This document shows, in pieces, positions 44,782 to 53,955 of a DNA stretch of 64,000 nt. Origin of the DNA: Kiritimatiellia bacterium (GTDB lineage: Bacteria > Verrucomicrobiota > Kiritimatiellia > RFP12 > UBA1067); NCBI GenBank assembly GCA_016296065.1, contig JAEDKA010000013.1, positions 8,881 through 72,880 of the forward strand, given 5' to 3'. Position 1 is the first letter of the stretch; each line of letters opens with the position of its first letter. The notes below the pieces were generated by a model. The model made no database searches and was not told the DNA's origin. It was given only the letters and a program-made list of their open reading frames with translations. The position numbers were made by a program, and so were the translations under genes.

Positions 44782-45594
44782 ATGGGCGCAAAGGCAAAAG
44801 GCGACAAGGTTTCGAGATACGAGTCGAAGTACGTGATACCGCGCGAGCAGGTCGCGGAGATACGCGAGTTCGTGCGTCCGTTCTGCAAGCCGGACCCGAA
44901 CACGAAGGGCGATCCGCCGGAATACGTCATCACGACTCTCCAGCTGGACAATCCGCAGATGTCGCTGCACTACGCGAAGGAGCTCGAGCGCGACGCGCGC
45001 TTCAAGCTGAGGGTGCGCACTTACGGCGAGATCGGCACGGCGCCTGTGTTCGCCGAGATCAAGGCGAAGTTCGAGCGCACGATCGTCAAGACGCGCGCGA
45101 TGGTTCCGTTCGACGCGTGGGGTCCGGAGCTCATCTACGGCACGCGCGTGCCCAACATCTTCAAGAACGAGAAGCAGAGGCTCGACTTCCTGCAGTTCAA
45201 GCGCGTCGTGTGGCAGACCCTGTCGCGTCCGGCGGCGCTCGTGAGGTACACGCGCGAGTCGTACATCGGGACGGTGGACGGGTATGCGCGAATCACGTTC
45301 GACAGGAAGCTACAGTACCAGATGACGGACTCCTGGAACGACTTCGGCAGAAGCGGCGTATGGCGCAGCATGGACTCCGCCACGGCGCAGGGTTTCCACC
45401 TCCCGTACTCCGGCACGATCCTGGAGGTGAAGACAATCAACCACGTCCCGGAGTGGTCGCAGGAGCTCGTGCAGCGCTTCAACCTGCAGCTGACGGGCAA
45501 CTGCAAGTACTCGACGGCGATATGGCGCGACGGCGCGTTCGGGAAGCATCCGTCGACGAACGCCGCGCAGGACGAGGTGTTCCATTCGATTTGA
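44782..45594 (+). CDS. VTC-domain (polyphosphate polymerase-like) protein
   Basis: A 270-residue tunnel-fold VTC domain: RYESKYVIPREQ at the start, YVITTLQLDNP, RFKLRVRTYG, VFAEIKAKFERTIVKTRA and LEVKTINHVP near the end supply the basic and acidic tunnel residues. VTC domains polymerise phosphate from ATP in yeast; bacterial copies accompany CotH and DUF4956 genes and their product is not established. It starts 11 nt after CotH with GGGAG. Confidence 0.88.
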   Translation: MGAKAKGDKVSRYESKYVIPREQVAEIREFVRPFCKPDPNTKGDPPEYVITTLQLDNPQMSLHYAKELERDARFKLRVRTYGEIGTAPVFAEIKAKFERTIVKTRAMVPFDAWGPELIYGTRVPNIFKNEKQRLDFLQFKRVVWQTLSRPAALVRYTRESYIGTVDGYARITFDRKLQYQMTDSWNDFGRSGVWRSMDSATAQGFHLPYSGTILEVKTINHVPEWSQELVQRFNLQLTGNCKYSTAIWRDGAFGKHPSTNAAQDEVFHSI

Positions 45595-45644
45595 CCGCAA
45601 GGCAAAACAACAACAGGAAAACAAAAAAGAAATAAGGAAACAAG

Positions 45645-46343
45645 ATGGAAGCAACTGATTACATGTCCCTGTTCTTTGGAGGCGCGCAGCAGGCGCTTAC
45701 GCCCTGGCTGGTGCTCGCGTCACTCGGGCTCTCGTTTCTCCTTGCCTCGCTTACGGCAATAGTCTACCAGTTCACCTTCAGGGGCTTCACCTATTCGCGC
45801 TCGTACGTCCAGTCGCTGATCCTCGGCTCGATTATCACATGCACGCTCATCATGGCGGTAGGCAGCAACTTCGCGCGCGGCATGGGTATCCTCGGCACGC
45901 TCACGATCATCCGCTTCCGCGTGCCGGTGCGCGACCCGAGGGATGCGATGTTCCTCTTCGCTGCGCTCGGCGCCGGAATCGCGTGCGGCGCGGGCGGCTA
46001 TCTTGTCGCAGTGGCGGGCACGGCGTTCTTCGCCGTCGCGGCGCTTCTGCTGCACGTCCTTCCGTTCGCGTCAAGGCGCGAGTACGAGGGGCTTCTCCGC
46101 TTCCAGATGAAGACCGGCGACAAGGAGGCAGAGGCGGCGCTCCAGTCGATACTCACCAAGTACTGCAGCACGTTCGCGGTGCTCGGAGTCTGCGACGCCG
46201 TGCAGGGCGAGTACGCGGAGTTCTCGTACCAGGTGCGCCTTACGGATCCGTCCTACCAGCAGGACCTCGTCACGTCGCTGAAGAAGGACGGGCACTTCGA
46301 GTCCCCGACTCTTATGCTCCAGCGCAACACGGTTGAACTTTAA
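45645..46343 (+). CDS. DUF4956 membrane protein
   Basis: A 232-residue protein with four or five helices in the first ~150 residues and a cytoplasmic C-terminal domain. The conserved GMGILGTLTIIRFRVPVRDPRD segment (about 85-106), with its charged loop inside the membrane part, identifies DUF4956. It occurs with VTC and CotH proteins; a channel or assembly role is proposed by association only. A spacer of 50 nt precedes it. Confidence 0.85.
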   Translation: MEATDYMSLFFGGAQQALTPWLVLASLGLSFLLASLTAIVYQFTFRGFTYSRSYVQSLILGSIITCTLIMAVGSNFARGMGILGTLTIIRFRVPVRDPRDAMFLFAALGAGIACGAGGYLVAVAGTAFFAVAALLLHVLPFASRREYEGLLRFQMKTGDKEAEAALQSILTKYCSTFAVLGVCDAVQGEYAEFSYQVRLTDPSYQQDLVTSLKKDGHFESPTLMLQRNTVEL

Positions 46344-46364
46344 CAAACACGGCGAAAGGCAAAA

Positions 46365-47546
46365 ATGGAACAGAGTTTTTCCAGACCGAAGCTTCCGGGA
46401 TCGGCGCGCATGCGCGCACGGGGGCTGTTCAGGGCGGCGATAGCGATTGCGATATTGGTTGCGGTCCCGATTCTGCTTGTGTTCCTGTTCAAGCAGGAGG
46501 CGAGCGTCAGGTTCAACGGCGTCGTCGAGTCGGGCGCGGAGAGCGTCGGACCCGTCGAGGCGGCGCGAATCGTGTCCATCGAGGTGGTGGAAGGGCAGAA
46601 GGTCAAGGCCGGCGACGTGCTCGTCAGGTTCGACCCCGCCGACCGCCTGCTCGACGACTCCATCAACGAGGTCAAGATTCGCGAGTACGAGCAGAACCTC
46701 GCCAAGCGCCGCGAGACGCTTGCGGAGAACGAGCGCAGGTGCCGCCAGCTCGCGAGGGAGGCGGAGGTCAGGCTCGAGGAGTGCCGCATGGACCGCGTCC
46801 GCGACGCGGCCGAGCTCGCGGGCTACGAGGCCGAGATCGAGAGGCTCAAGCCGCTCGTCGAGAAGAAGCTCGTGAGCGAGCTCGAGTTCCTGTCGATACG
46901 CCCCAAGGCCGAGGCGCTGAGGAAGACCGTCTCCCAGTACGAGCCGCTTCTCGAGGCGCTCGAGCGCAGGTTTGAGGCGGCGAAGAAGGACGTCGAGGAG
47001 TCCGCCGCGGAGCGCGCGTCCGCGGAGAAGGAGATCGAGGCGGCGCTCGCGTCGGTGATTGACGCCGAGAAGCGCAGCGCCGAGCTCAGGAAGGCCGACC
47101 CGACCGTGCTGCGCGCGCTTGCGGACGGAGTGGTCTCCAAGGTCTACAGGCGCCCCGGCGACATCGTGGCGGGCGGAGAGCCCGTGCTGCGCGTGAAGGG
47201 CGCGACGGACGACGTGTTCGTGACGGGAATGCTGCCGATCGGAATGCTCGAGGCCGTCGGCATCGGAGAGGAGCTCTACATCACGAGGCTTGAGTTCAGG
47301 AACGGGCAGAGCGGACAGTTCTACCGCGGCGTCGTGGAGTCCATCGACTCCGAAGTGCTCGACCTGTTCGATCCCTCCAACCCCGTGCCGCGCACGCCGG
47401 CGCGCGGGAGGAAGACAAGGATCCGCATCCTCGGCAAGGGAGAGGGGCTTGTACCGGGCGAGACGGTCATAGTCGCCGATTCGGTCCAGCGCGGTCTCGT
47501 CGGAATGTTCGCGCACGAGTCCGCCTCGTCGGAGGAGAAGAAATGA
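46365..47546 (+). CDS. HlyD/MFP-type periplasmic adaptor
   Basis: A 393-residue membrane fusion protein: one N-terminal helix (~24-43), a lipoyl half-motif (GVVESGAESVGPVEAARIVS...VKAGDVLVRFD), a long coiled coil (~95-245) and the second lipoyl half (ALADGVVSKVYRRPGDIVAG). A beta-barrel with a C-terminal HlyD-like region follows. It would bridge an inner-membrane transporter and the TolC-like protein encoded next (ATGA overlap). No ABC or RND pump is in the locus. Confidence 0.85.
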   Translation: MEQSFSRPKLPGSARMRARGLFRAAIAIAILVAVPILLVFLFKQEASVRFNGVVESGAESVGPVEAARIVSIEVVEGQKVKAGDVLVRFDPADRLLDDSINEVKIREYEQNLAKRRETLAENERRCRQLAREAEVRLEECRMDRVRDAAELAGYEAEIERLKPLVEKKLVSELEFLSIRPKAEALRKTVSQYEPLLEALERRFEAAKKDVEESAAERASAEKEIEAALASVIDAEKRSAELRKADPTVLRALADGVVSKVYRRPGDIVAGGEPVLRVKGATDDVFVTGMLPIGMLEAVGIGEELYITRLEFRNGQSGQFYRGVVESIDSEVLDLFDPSNPVPRTPARGRKTRIRILGKGEGLVPGETVIVADSVQRGLVGMFAHESASSEEKK

Positions 47547-48952
47547 AGAACACGGTATTTGCCGTTCCGCTCGCCGCCGCCTTTGCGCTTGGCGGGTGCA
47601 TCGCCGTGGACGAGGTCCAGGGGCGCAGGCTGGATCTTCCGGAATACGACGGAATCTTCAAGTGCGACTCCTCCGACGTCGAGACGCTCGATGACGGACA
47701 CGAGGAGGTCGCGCACGAGGGCCCCTGGTCGTGGGAGGACCTGGCGGTCCGCGCGGGCAAGCGCTCCGACGCGTCGAAGGTCGCGTACATCGACGCGGCG
47801 GTGCGCCGTCTGAGGGCCGAGGAGGAGCTCACGTGGAAGGATCCGGAGCTGCGCTTCGGACAGGACTGGGGCGACACGAGGAGCCGCACGTCCGGCGATC
47901 CGCCGGCAAACGGCAGCGGCTACACGACGTCCGTTGGCGTCAGGTTCTATGTGCCGAATCCCTTCGTCGAGCGCTACATCCGCGCGAAGAGCGACGGGGA
48001 GATTCGCAAGGAGGACGCACGTGCGGCGGTCGAGGCGTACGAGGTCTACAGCGAGGTGAAGATGCTCTGCTACGAGGAGGCGCGCGCGCGCGCCGACGAG
48101 CGCTACCTCGAGGAGCGCGCCAAGGCGTGGGACGACCTGAGGAAGGCGAGCGACGAGAGCTACAAGAACGGAGTGTTCATCTCGCCGCTCGACGCAATCC
48201 GCTCGGAGACGAAGTTCCAGAAGGCCCGCATAAAGCTCGACACGATGGTGTCGGCGAGGGAGACTCTCCGCAGGCGCATTGCGTGGCTGACGGGAATCCC
48301 CGACGACAAGCTCGTGATCGACTCCAAGCCGCCGCCGATGCCCGACCCCACGTCGCTGTCCGTCGAGCACCTGACCGAGATCGCCTTCGCGCGCCGTCCC
48401 GACCTGGCGGCGGCAGTCGCGGAGCTTGACGAGGCGGAAGCCGGCGTGAAGGCGGCGAAGGCCGCGCGCATTCCGTGGTTCCGATTCGTCGAGGCGACGT
48501 ACTCGCACGACAACGACCGCGAGAACGAGTGGGACCGCCATCAGACCGGACATGCCGACGAGTTCTCGATAAAGACCTCGATATACCTTCCGATTTTCAC
48601 GTGGGCGGGCGAGTCCGTGGAGCTGTCCGAGATGGTCCAGGCGCGCGCTAACGCACGTCTCATGGCGCTGTACTCGTCGATCCGCCAGGAGATTACGACA
48701 GCCTACAACGACTACTTCGACGCATGCTCGCGTGTCAACGAGGAGGAGAGCAGGAAGTTCGTCGAGCGCATGGAGAAGCGCATAGCGGAGTATTCGTCGT
48801 CCAGCGCCGCCAAGGCGGAGGAGACGTGCAAGGCAAACGAGGAGCTCATCGACTACAAGAACGTGCAGGACATCGCCTTCATGCTCAAGGTCGAGGCGGC
48901 GCTCAGGCTTGAGTCCGTCATCGGCGGGCCTCTCCCCGTCCAGGCGAAATAA
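47543..48952 (+). CDS. TolC-family outer membrane lipoprotein
   Basis: A 469-residue outer-membrane efflux protein with a lipobox ALGGC (C19). It shows the TolC-type helical repeats and the periodic internal duplication (SVEHLTEIAFARRPDLAAAV begins the second half). It is expected to form a trimeric duct paired with the adaptor upstream. It is the last gene of the CotH-VTC-DUF4956-adaptor unit, whose partner transporter is missing. This suggests that DUF4956 or a distant pump completes the system. Confidence 0.85.
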   Translation: MKNTVFAVPLAAAFALGGCIAVDEVQGRRLDLPEYDGIFKCDSSDVETLDDGHEEVAHEGPWSWEDLAVRAGKRSDASKVAYIDAAVRRLRAEEELTWKDPELRFGQDWGDTRSRTSGDPPANGSGYTTSVGVRFYVPNPFVERYIRAKSDGEIRKEDARAAVEAYEVYSEVKMLCYEEARARADERYLEERAKAWDDLRKASDESYKNGVFISPLDAIRSETKFQKARIKLDTMVSARETLRRRIAWLTGIPDDKLVIDSKPPPMPDPTSLSVEHLTEIAFARRPDLAAAVAELDEAEAGVKAAKAARIPWFRFVEATYSHDNDRENEWDRHQTGHADEFSIKTSIYLPIFTWAGESVELSEMVQARANARLMALYSSIRQEITTAYNDYFDACSRVNEEESRKFVERMEKRIAEYSSSSAAKAEETCKANEELIDYKNVQDIAFMLKVEAALRLESVIGGPLPVQAK

Positions 48953-49058
48953 CGTTCCGGCAAAATAAAATCGCGCACGGCGGGAAGCGCGGCATCCTCA
49001 AGTTCGGACTGGATAAGCGTGCAGTACGTTCCCGGTTGCCATGTGGGCTCAGAGTTGG

Positions 49059-49064
49059 TACTAT
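49059..49064 (+). promoter_or_regulatory. Extended -10-like promoter of the GH36-like gene
   Basis: GTTGG-TACTAT lies 50 nt before the ATG at 49114. Confidence 0.45.
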
Positions 49065-49113
49065 ATTCGCAGTTCCAGCGATGGGGAATGTCATGAAAGT
49101 GGAGGCCTGTAAT

Positions 49114-50724
49114 ATGAGAAAACGGTTCTTGCCTGCGGCGTTGGGCGCTTGCGCTCTGCAGTTCGCGTCTTTCGCGCTTTTCGGAGCGTCCACGGGAGTC
49201 GAACGCGATCCAGTCGGAACTGGCGCCAGTTCGTGTCCGCACCTCAGGGTCACGGCATGGGAGCTGCACGATCGCACGGACGGCGTCGGCGAACTGGTGC
49301 AGAAGCGCGAGTGGCTTCTTTTGAACGGAACCGGCGACTTCGACCTGGCATGCAGCGTCGTCGACGTGCAGGATGTCCTGACGAGGAGGGGCACGGTCTA
49401 CCTGCGTCTCGCGGCATTGCCCGGTTCTCGGAACTGGGATGGCCCCGACTTCAAGGTCAAGCCGAGTTCGCCGGAAGGCGTCTCTGTCATCGATCGTCCG
49501 TGCCGGACGCTGAAGATACCATATGAAGGAGGCGACATCGGACGTCGCGCGGCGCTCATGGCGGCGCAGCGCGAGCTGCGTCCGTTCGTGCCGGGGCGCG
49601 ACGGGCTGTTCCTTTCCAACACCTGGGGCGACCGCAACCGCGACGCGCGGCTGTGCGAGCCGTTTATGCTGAAGGAGATCGACGCGGCGGCGAAGCTTGG
49701 CGTCGACGTCGTGCAGATCGACGACGGATGGCAGAAGGGCCGCACGGCGAATTCGTCCGCGGCGAACGGGAAGGGCGTTTGGGACGGATACTGGGCGACC
49801 GATCCCGATTTCTGGAAGCCGGACCCCGTCCGCTTCCCCAACGGACTGAAGCCCCTCGTCGACGCCGTGTCCGCCAAGGGCATGGGACTCGGGCTCTGGT
49901 TCGGCCCCGACTCGTCGAACGACGCGGCGAACTGGGAGCGCGACGCAGATCTCCTGCTCGGATTCCACCGCACGCTCGGCATCCACTATTTCAAGATCGA
50001 TTCGCTCAAGACGCGCTCGTCGGTTTCGCTTGAACACCAGTCCGCGCTCTTCGACAAGGTGCTGAAGGGCTCGGGCGGACGCGTCGTCTTCGATCTCGAC
50101 GTCACGGCTGAGCGCAGGCCGGGATACTTCGGACTTCCCGAAATCGGGCCAGTCTTCGTCGAGAACCGCTATACCGACTGGCGCAAGTACTGGCCGCACC
50201 AGACTCTGCGACAGTTCTGGGCGCTCGCGGACGTGGTCGATCCGGTCAGGCTGAGAATGGAGGTGCTCAATCCGCTCCGCAACATGGACAAGTACGAGGG
50301 CGACCCGCTTCCGCCGGCGAACTGGCCGATCGAAAGCGTGTTCGCGTCCGTGATGCTCGGCAGTCCCCTCGGCTGGTTCGAGGCGAGCGGGCTTGCGCCC
50401 GAGACCGTGTCGCGCTTGGCGCCGTTCGTCGCGATCTGGAAGCGCCACCGCGACCGTCTGCACGCGGGCGTGGTGCATCCGGTCGGCGAGAAGCCCGACG
50501 GCGTCGCATGGACGGGTTTCGTCGTCAAGGGGGCGGAGGGACTCGACGTGGTCCTGTTCCGTGAGCTGAACGAGCGGGCGGCATTCTCCTTCGACCTCGG
50601 GCCGTTCGGGTCCGTGTCGTCGGCGGAGGTCCTTTCCCCCCGCGGCTCTGCATCCGTCAAGGACGGCGTTCTCTCCGTCGTCGTTCCGGGCGCGCTTGAT
50701 TTCGTCTGGGTCAGGGCTCGCTGA
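49114..50724 (+). CDS. Secreted GH36-like glycoside hydrolase
   Basis: A 536-residue exported protein with a signal peptide (RKRFLPAALGACALQFASFA). The TIM barrel shows features of GH36/clan GH-D: VDVVQIDDGWQ near residue 205, GLGLWFGPDSSN near 272, and HYFKIDSLK near 295, where the Asp matches the nucleophile position. FDLDVTAERRPGYF follows. Alpha-galactosidase-like activity is plausible but the exact sugar is unknown. GGAGG 8 nt upstream fixes the start, over an in-frame start at 49036. Confidence 0.72.
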   Translation: MRKRFLPAALGACALQFASFALFGASTGVERDPVGTGASSCPHLRVTAWELHDRTDGVGELVQKREWLLLNGTGDFDLACSVVDVQDVLTRRGTVYLRLAALPGSRNWDGPDFKVKPSSPEGVSVIDRPCRTLKIPYEGGDIGRRAALMAAQRELRPFVPGRDGLFLSNTWGDRNRDARLCEPFMLKEIDAAAKLGVDVVQIDDGWQKGRTANSSAANGKGVWDGYWATDPDFWKPDPVRFPNGLKPLVDAVSAKGMGLGLWFGPDSSNDAANWERDADLLLGFHRTLGIHYFKIDSLKTRSSVSLEHQSALFDKVLKGSGGRVVFDLDVTAERRPGYFGLPEIGPVFVENRYTDWRKYWPHQTLRQFWALADVVDPVRLRMEVLNPLRNMDKYEGDPLPPANWPIESVFASVMLGSPLGWFEASGLAPETVSRLAPFVAIWKRHRDRLHAGVVHPVGEKPDGVAWTGFVVKGAEGLDVVLFRELNERAAFSFDLGPFGSVSSAEVLSPRGSASVKDGVLSVVVPGALDFVWVRAR

Positions 50725-50758
50725 GTTGACGGGCGCGCGCTCCCGGCGCATTTTTTGG

Positions 50759-50764
50759 TATACT
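50759..50764 (+). promoter_or_regulatory. Extended -10 promoter, near-leaderless, of the 205-residue protein
   Basis: TTTTTTGG-TATACT ends 9 nt before the ATG at 50774. Confidence 0.65.
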
Positions 50765-50773
50765 ATTGGGGTT

Positions 50774-51391
50774 ATGGCATCTGGTGCAAAGAAATGGATC
50801 GTCCTTGCGTGCGTGGCGGCTGCTGCCGTTGCGCTGCTTGTGTTCACAAGGTCGTCTTCCGTCGTTCCGGCGGAGGAGCGGACGGAAGCGGCGCCGCCTG
50901 CCGAGGAGTCTGCGTGGGCCGACGCGCAGACGGCCGAGGAAGCTGCGCCGGCGGAGCCCGAGGAGTCCGCCGAGGAGAAGAGCGAGGAGGAGCTCCGCGA
51001 AGAGGCCGACGAGAAGCTTGTCGACGCGTTCGACTCCCTCACCGACAGGTGGATGGAGAAGGAGGGCGGCGAGGTCACTATGAAGGACATGGACGAATTC
51101 GTCGCGGCGTTCAAGGCCGTCCCAGGCAACCGCAAGGAAGAATGCCTCCACCGCGCGCTCAACCTGGTGTCGGACGACCACGTGCTGCTGCTTGCCGGCA
51201 TCCTCTTCGACAAGACGGTGGACAAGGAGCACGTAGAGCTCGTCTTCAACGACGTCCTCAACAGGGACGAGGAAGTCAAGAAGCTCATATTGCCGAGGAT
51301 TTACAAGGACAAGGCGCATCCGTGCTGGGCCGACGCGGCCTGGATCCTGGATGCGACAGGAGAAACACCAAACAAGGAGAACAACCAATGA
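50774..51391 (+). CDS. Membrane-anchored acidic hypothetical protein
   Basis: A 205-residue protein: a transmembrane helix (WIVLACVAAAAVALLVF, 8-24), an Ala/Pro/Glu-rich acidic linker (~30-75) and a helical C-terminal domain (~76-195). The domain spans EEELREEADEKLVDAFDSLT to LILPRIYKDKAHPCWADAAW. The fold suggests a protein-protein interaction module of HEAT-like helices, but no family is recognised. The start under the -10 box is preferred to an in-frame start at 50696. It overlaps the next gene by ATGA. Confidence 0.7.
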   Translation: MASGAKKWIVLACVAAAAVALLVFTRSSSVVPAEERTEAAPPAEESAWADAQTAEEAAPAEPEESAEEKSEEELREEADEKLVDAFDSLTDRWMEKEGGEVTMKDMDEFVAAFKAVPGNRKEECLHRALNLVSDDHVLLLAGILFDKTVDKEHVELVFNDVLNRDEEVKKLILPRIYKDKAHPCWADAAWILDATGETPNKENNQ

Positions 51392-52746
51392 AGAAGCTCA
51401 TGGCATTCACTGCGGCGGCCCTTGCGGCGGCGGCGGTTCAGGCGGCGGACATCTACGTCTCGCTCGAGACCGGCAAGAACAAGAACGACGGCACGAAGGA
51501 GGCGCCGCTCAAGAACCTGTGGAAGGCGCTGGAGAAGGCCGAGACGGGCGACACGATCCACGTCGCCGGAGCGAAGGAGGCCTATCCCGGAAAGGCCACC
51601 AGCAAGGGGACCTTCCGCATGGAGAAGCCGGTCTCGATAATCGGCGGCTACGCGCCCGACTTCGCGTCGCGCGACCCGCTCAAGTACCGCACGCTTTTCC
51701 AGGCGAAGAACGACAGCTACGTGCGCGGAAACAACCTCGGAGTCCTCCATCTCGAGTTCGACAAGACTATGAACGCGCCCAAGGGCTTCAAGATGAAGCT
51801 CGACGGCCTCATCTTCGACGAGGGCCAGGCCAACTCCTACCACGCGACGAAGGGCAAGCCGGAGGGCTTCGACACGGGCATGTGGCTCGAGGGGCCGGCG
51901 AAGAACATCGCCGACAAGCAGGTCAGCCCCAACCGCTACATGATCTACTCCGCCACCGCCTCGCGCGGCGAGGGCGACATCGAGATCGAGAACTGCGCCT
52001 TCGTCAACTGCGGAAACATCGCGGTCAACCTCAACTGGTACAAGGGCAGCGTCGAGATCGAGAACTGCGTGTTCGTCAACAGCCGCATGATCGGCGCGTC
52101 CGTCGCGTGTTCCGCCGCCGTGCCGATGGACGGTCCCTCGAAGCCGCGCGCCGGGTGGAAGCCCGAGGTGAAGTGGGAGTTCGAGAACAACACCGTCCTC
52201 TACACCTGGAGCCGCCTCAATGACCTCGCCGACATGGGCTTCGGCGTGCGCGTCAACACCGGAGTGGAGGCGGAGATCGAGAACAACATCATCGGACTCA
52301 ACGTCCTCACCGGCTTCGACAACACGAAGGGCGTTGCGTCGACGAAGAAGATCAAGATCGACGGGAACGTGTTCTTCCTCAACCGCGAGAGCGACATCCA
52401 GATGACCGCCTCGCCGAGCGTGGTCAAGGTCCGCGTCGACGAGTTCGAGGACCTCGAGGGGACCGACGGCATCGAGTCCATCGAGGACAACGAGGACCTC
52501 AAGGATCCGTCCGTCTTCAAGGACCGCCTCAACGCGCAGTTCCTCAACGCGTTCCTGTCGATGAAGTACTCCGAGTCGACGAAGCTCGACGAGGGCAAGT
52601 GCAACGGCCTGAGGTCCATGCTCGGACTTCCCCTCCAGGGCACGATCACCACGCAGTGCGACATGTTCTGCAACCGCTATCCGCTCGAGGACGCGCTCAA
52701 GCTCTTCGGCGCGATGGAAGGCAAGGGAGCGCAGGCCATAAAGTAG
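51388..52746 (+). CDS. Secreted right-handed beta-helix protein (DUF1565-like start)
   Basis: A 452-residue exported protein with a signal ending AVQA. ADIYVSLETGKNKNDGTKEA and the following WKALEKAETGDTIHVAG are typical of the N-terminal cap of pectate-lyase-like beta-helix proteins. Central repeats such as IEIENCAFVNCGNIAVNL fit a parallel beta-helix. No catalytic Lys/Asp triad is obvious. It is ATGA-coupled to the anchored acidic protein and followed 7 nt later by a murE-like gene. A cell-envelope role is inferred. Confidence 0.75.
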   Translation: MKKLMAFTAAALAAAAVQAADIYVSLETGKNKNDGTKEAPLKNLWKALEKAETGDTIHVAGAKEAYPGKATSKGTFRMEKPVSIIGGYAPDFASRDPLKYRTLFQAKNDSYVRGNNLGVLHLEFDKTMNAPKGFKMKLDGLIFDEGQANSYHATKGKPEGFDTGMWLEGPAKNIADKQVSPNRYMIYSATASRGEGDIEIENCAFVNCGNIAVNLNWYKGSVEIENCVFVNSRMIGASVACSAAVPMDGPSKPRAGWKPEVKWEFENNTVLYTWSRLNDLADMGFGVRVNTGVEAEIENNIIGLNVLTGFDNTKGVASTKKIKIDGNVFFLNRESDIQMTASPSVVKVRVDEFEDLEGTDGIESIEDNEDLKDPSVFKDRLNAQFLNAFLSMKYSESTKLDEGKCNGLRSMLGLPLQGTITTQCDMFCNRYPLEDALKLFGAMEGKGAQAIK

Positions 52747-52753
52747 CGCGGGC

Positions 52754-53884
52754 ATGAGGTTCTGGGGGATAACGGGAACCAACGGCAAGACGACGACGGC
52801 GTGGATATTCGCCGCCTTCGTCGACGCCGCGGGGAAAAAGTGCGGATACATAACGACCGTCGAGGCCTTCGACGGGGCGCGGCATTTCTACACCGGCTAC
52901 ACTACTCCGCCCATTGCGCAGCTTCGGGACATATACGCCGCCATGGAGGCGAACGGATGCACCGACTGCGTGATGGAGGTCTCGTCCCACGCAATCCACC
53001 AGAACCGCGTCGGATTCGGAGAGACGACGCTTTTCTCCGGCGGCGCGTTCACCAATCTCACAGAAGACCATCTCGACTACCACAAGACGATGGAGGAGTA
53101 CTTCCGCGTCAAGCGCTCCTTTGCCGAGCGCATCGCGGAAGGCCGCCCCGGCGCGCCCTACGCCGTGTGCCTCGACGGAGGATGCGGACGCGAGATGTTC
53201 GACGCGGTGAAGGGGCTTCCGCTTGACGTCATACCCGTCGCGCGCGGCACGGCCGGTACCGGCGGGATGACGCCGGAGTACGATCTTTCGGAACTTCAGC
53301 TCGTCGGAGACTACAACAAGTCTAACGTTCTCCTCGCGGCGGCGCTTGCGGAGGCGGCGGGCGTTCCTCACGACGTCATCCAGTCGGCGATTCCTGCGCT
53401 GCGTCCGCGCTGGGGCAGGCTCGAGCTGGTCGAGAACCCCAATGTGAAGGCGAAGGTCTACGTCGACTTCGCGCATACGCCGGACGGACTCGAGAAGGTG
53501 CTTTCCGCGGCGCGCGGCTTCACTCCGCCCGGCGGCAGGCTCTGGGTCGTGTTCGGAGCCGGAGGCGACCGCGATCCGATGAAGCGTCCGCTTATGGGCG
53601 AGGCCGCCGCGCGCCTTGCCGATGTCGTCGTCGTGACGAGCGACAATCCGCGGAGCGAGGATCCGCTGAAGATAATCGACCAGATCGTCGCCGGCGCGTC
53701 GGGGGCGAAGGAGATTCATGTCGAGCCGGACAGGCGAGAGGCGATAGCATATGCGCTCGCCGGGGCGGAATCGGGCGATGTCGTGATAGTCGCCGGCAAG
53801 GGTCATGAGACGACCCAGGAGATACAGGGCGTGAAGCATCCCTTCGACGACCGCGAGGTAATCCGCGCCTGGCGCGCGGTTTAG
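52754..53884 (+). CDS. MurE-type Mur ligase lacking the N-terminal domain
   Basis: A 376-residue Mur ligase that begins directly with the ATP-binding P-loop GITGTNGKTTT (5-15). EVSSHAIHQNRV, FTNLTEDHLDYHKT, YVDFAHTPDGLEKVL, TSDNPRSEDP (DNPR marks meso-DAP-adding MurE enzymes) and AGKGHETTQ follow. The N-terminal UDP-MurNAc-binding domain (~100 residues) of normal MurE is absent, and no coding for it lies upstream. The enzyme may use another partner, or a different substrate, or be a recycling ligase. The ribosome site is weak. Confidence 0.82.
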   Translation: MRFWGITGTNGKTTTAWIFAAFVDAAGKKCGYITTVEAFDGARHFYTGYTTPPIAQLRDIYAAMEANGCTDCVMEVSSHAIHQNRVGFGETTLFSGGAFTNLTEDHLDYHKTMEEYFRVKRSFAERIAEGRPGAPYAVCLDGGCGREMFDAVKGLPLDVIPVARGTAGTGGMTPEYDLSELQLVGDYNKSNVLLAAALAEAAGVPHDVIQSAIPALRPRWGRLELVENPNVKAKVYVDFAHTPDGLEKVLSAARGFTPPGGRLWVVFGAGGDRDPMKRPLMGEAAARLADVVVVTSDNPRSEDPLKIIDQIVAGASGAKEIHVEPDRREAIAYALAGAESGDVVIVAGKGHETTQEIQGVKHPFDDREVIRAWRAV

Positions 53885-53921
53885 CGCGTAATCCCGCCGT
53901 CGCCGCGTCCCCTCAATATGA

Positions 53922-53927
53922 TATAAT
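53922..53927 (+). promoter_or_regulatory. Extended -10 promoter of iorA
   Basis: TATGA-TATAAT is followed by a ~22-nt leader with AAGGAG. Confidence 0.6.
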
Positions 53928-53955
53928 ATACAGATTACAAGGAGCAAATCAGAAG

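Noticed and set aside
41393..44797. A 1134-codon minus-strand frame opposite the second CotH gene
   Set aside because: The plus-strand CotH protein has clear domains and signal peptide; the antisense frame is low-complexity and unsupported.
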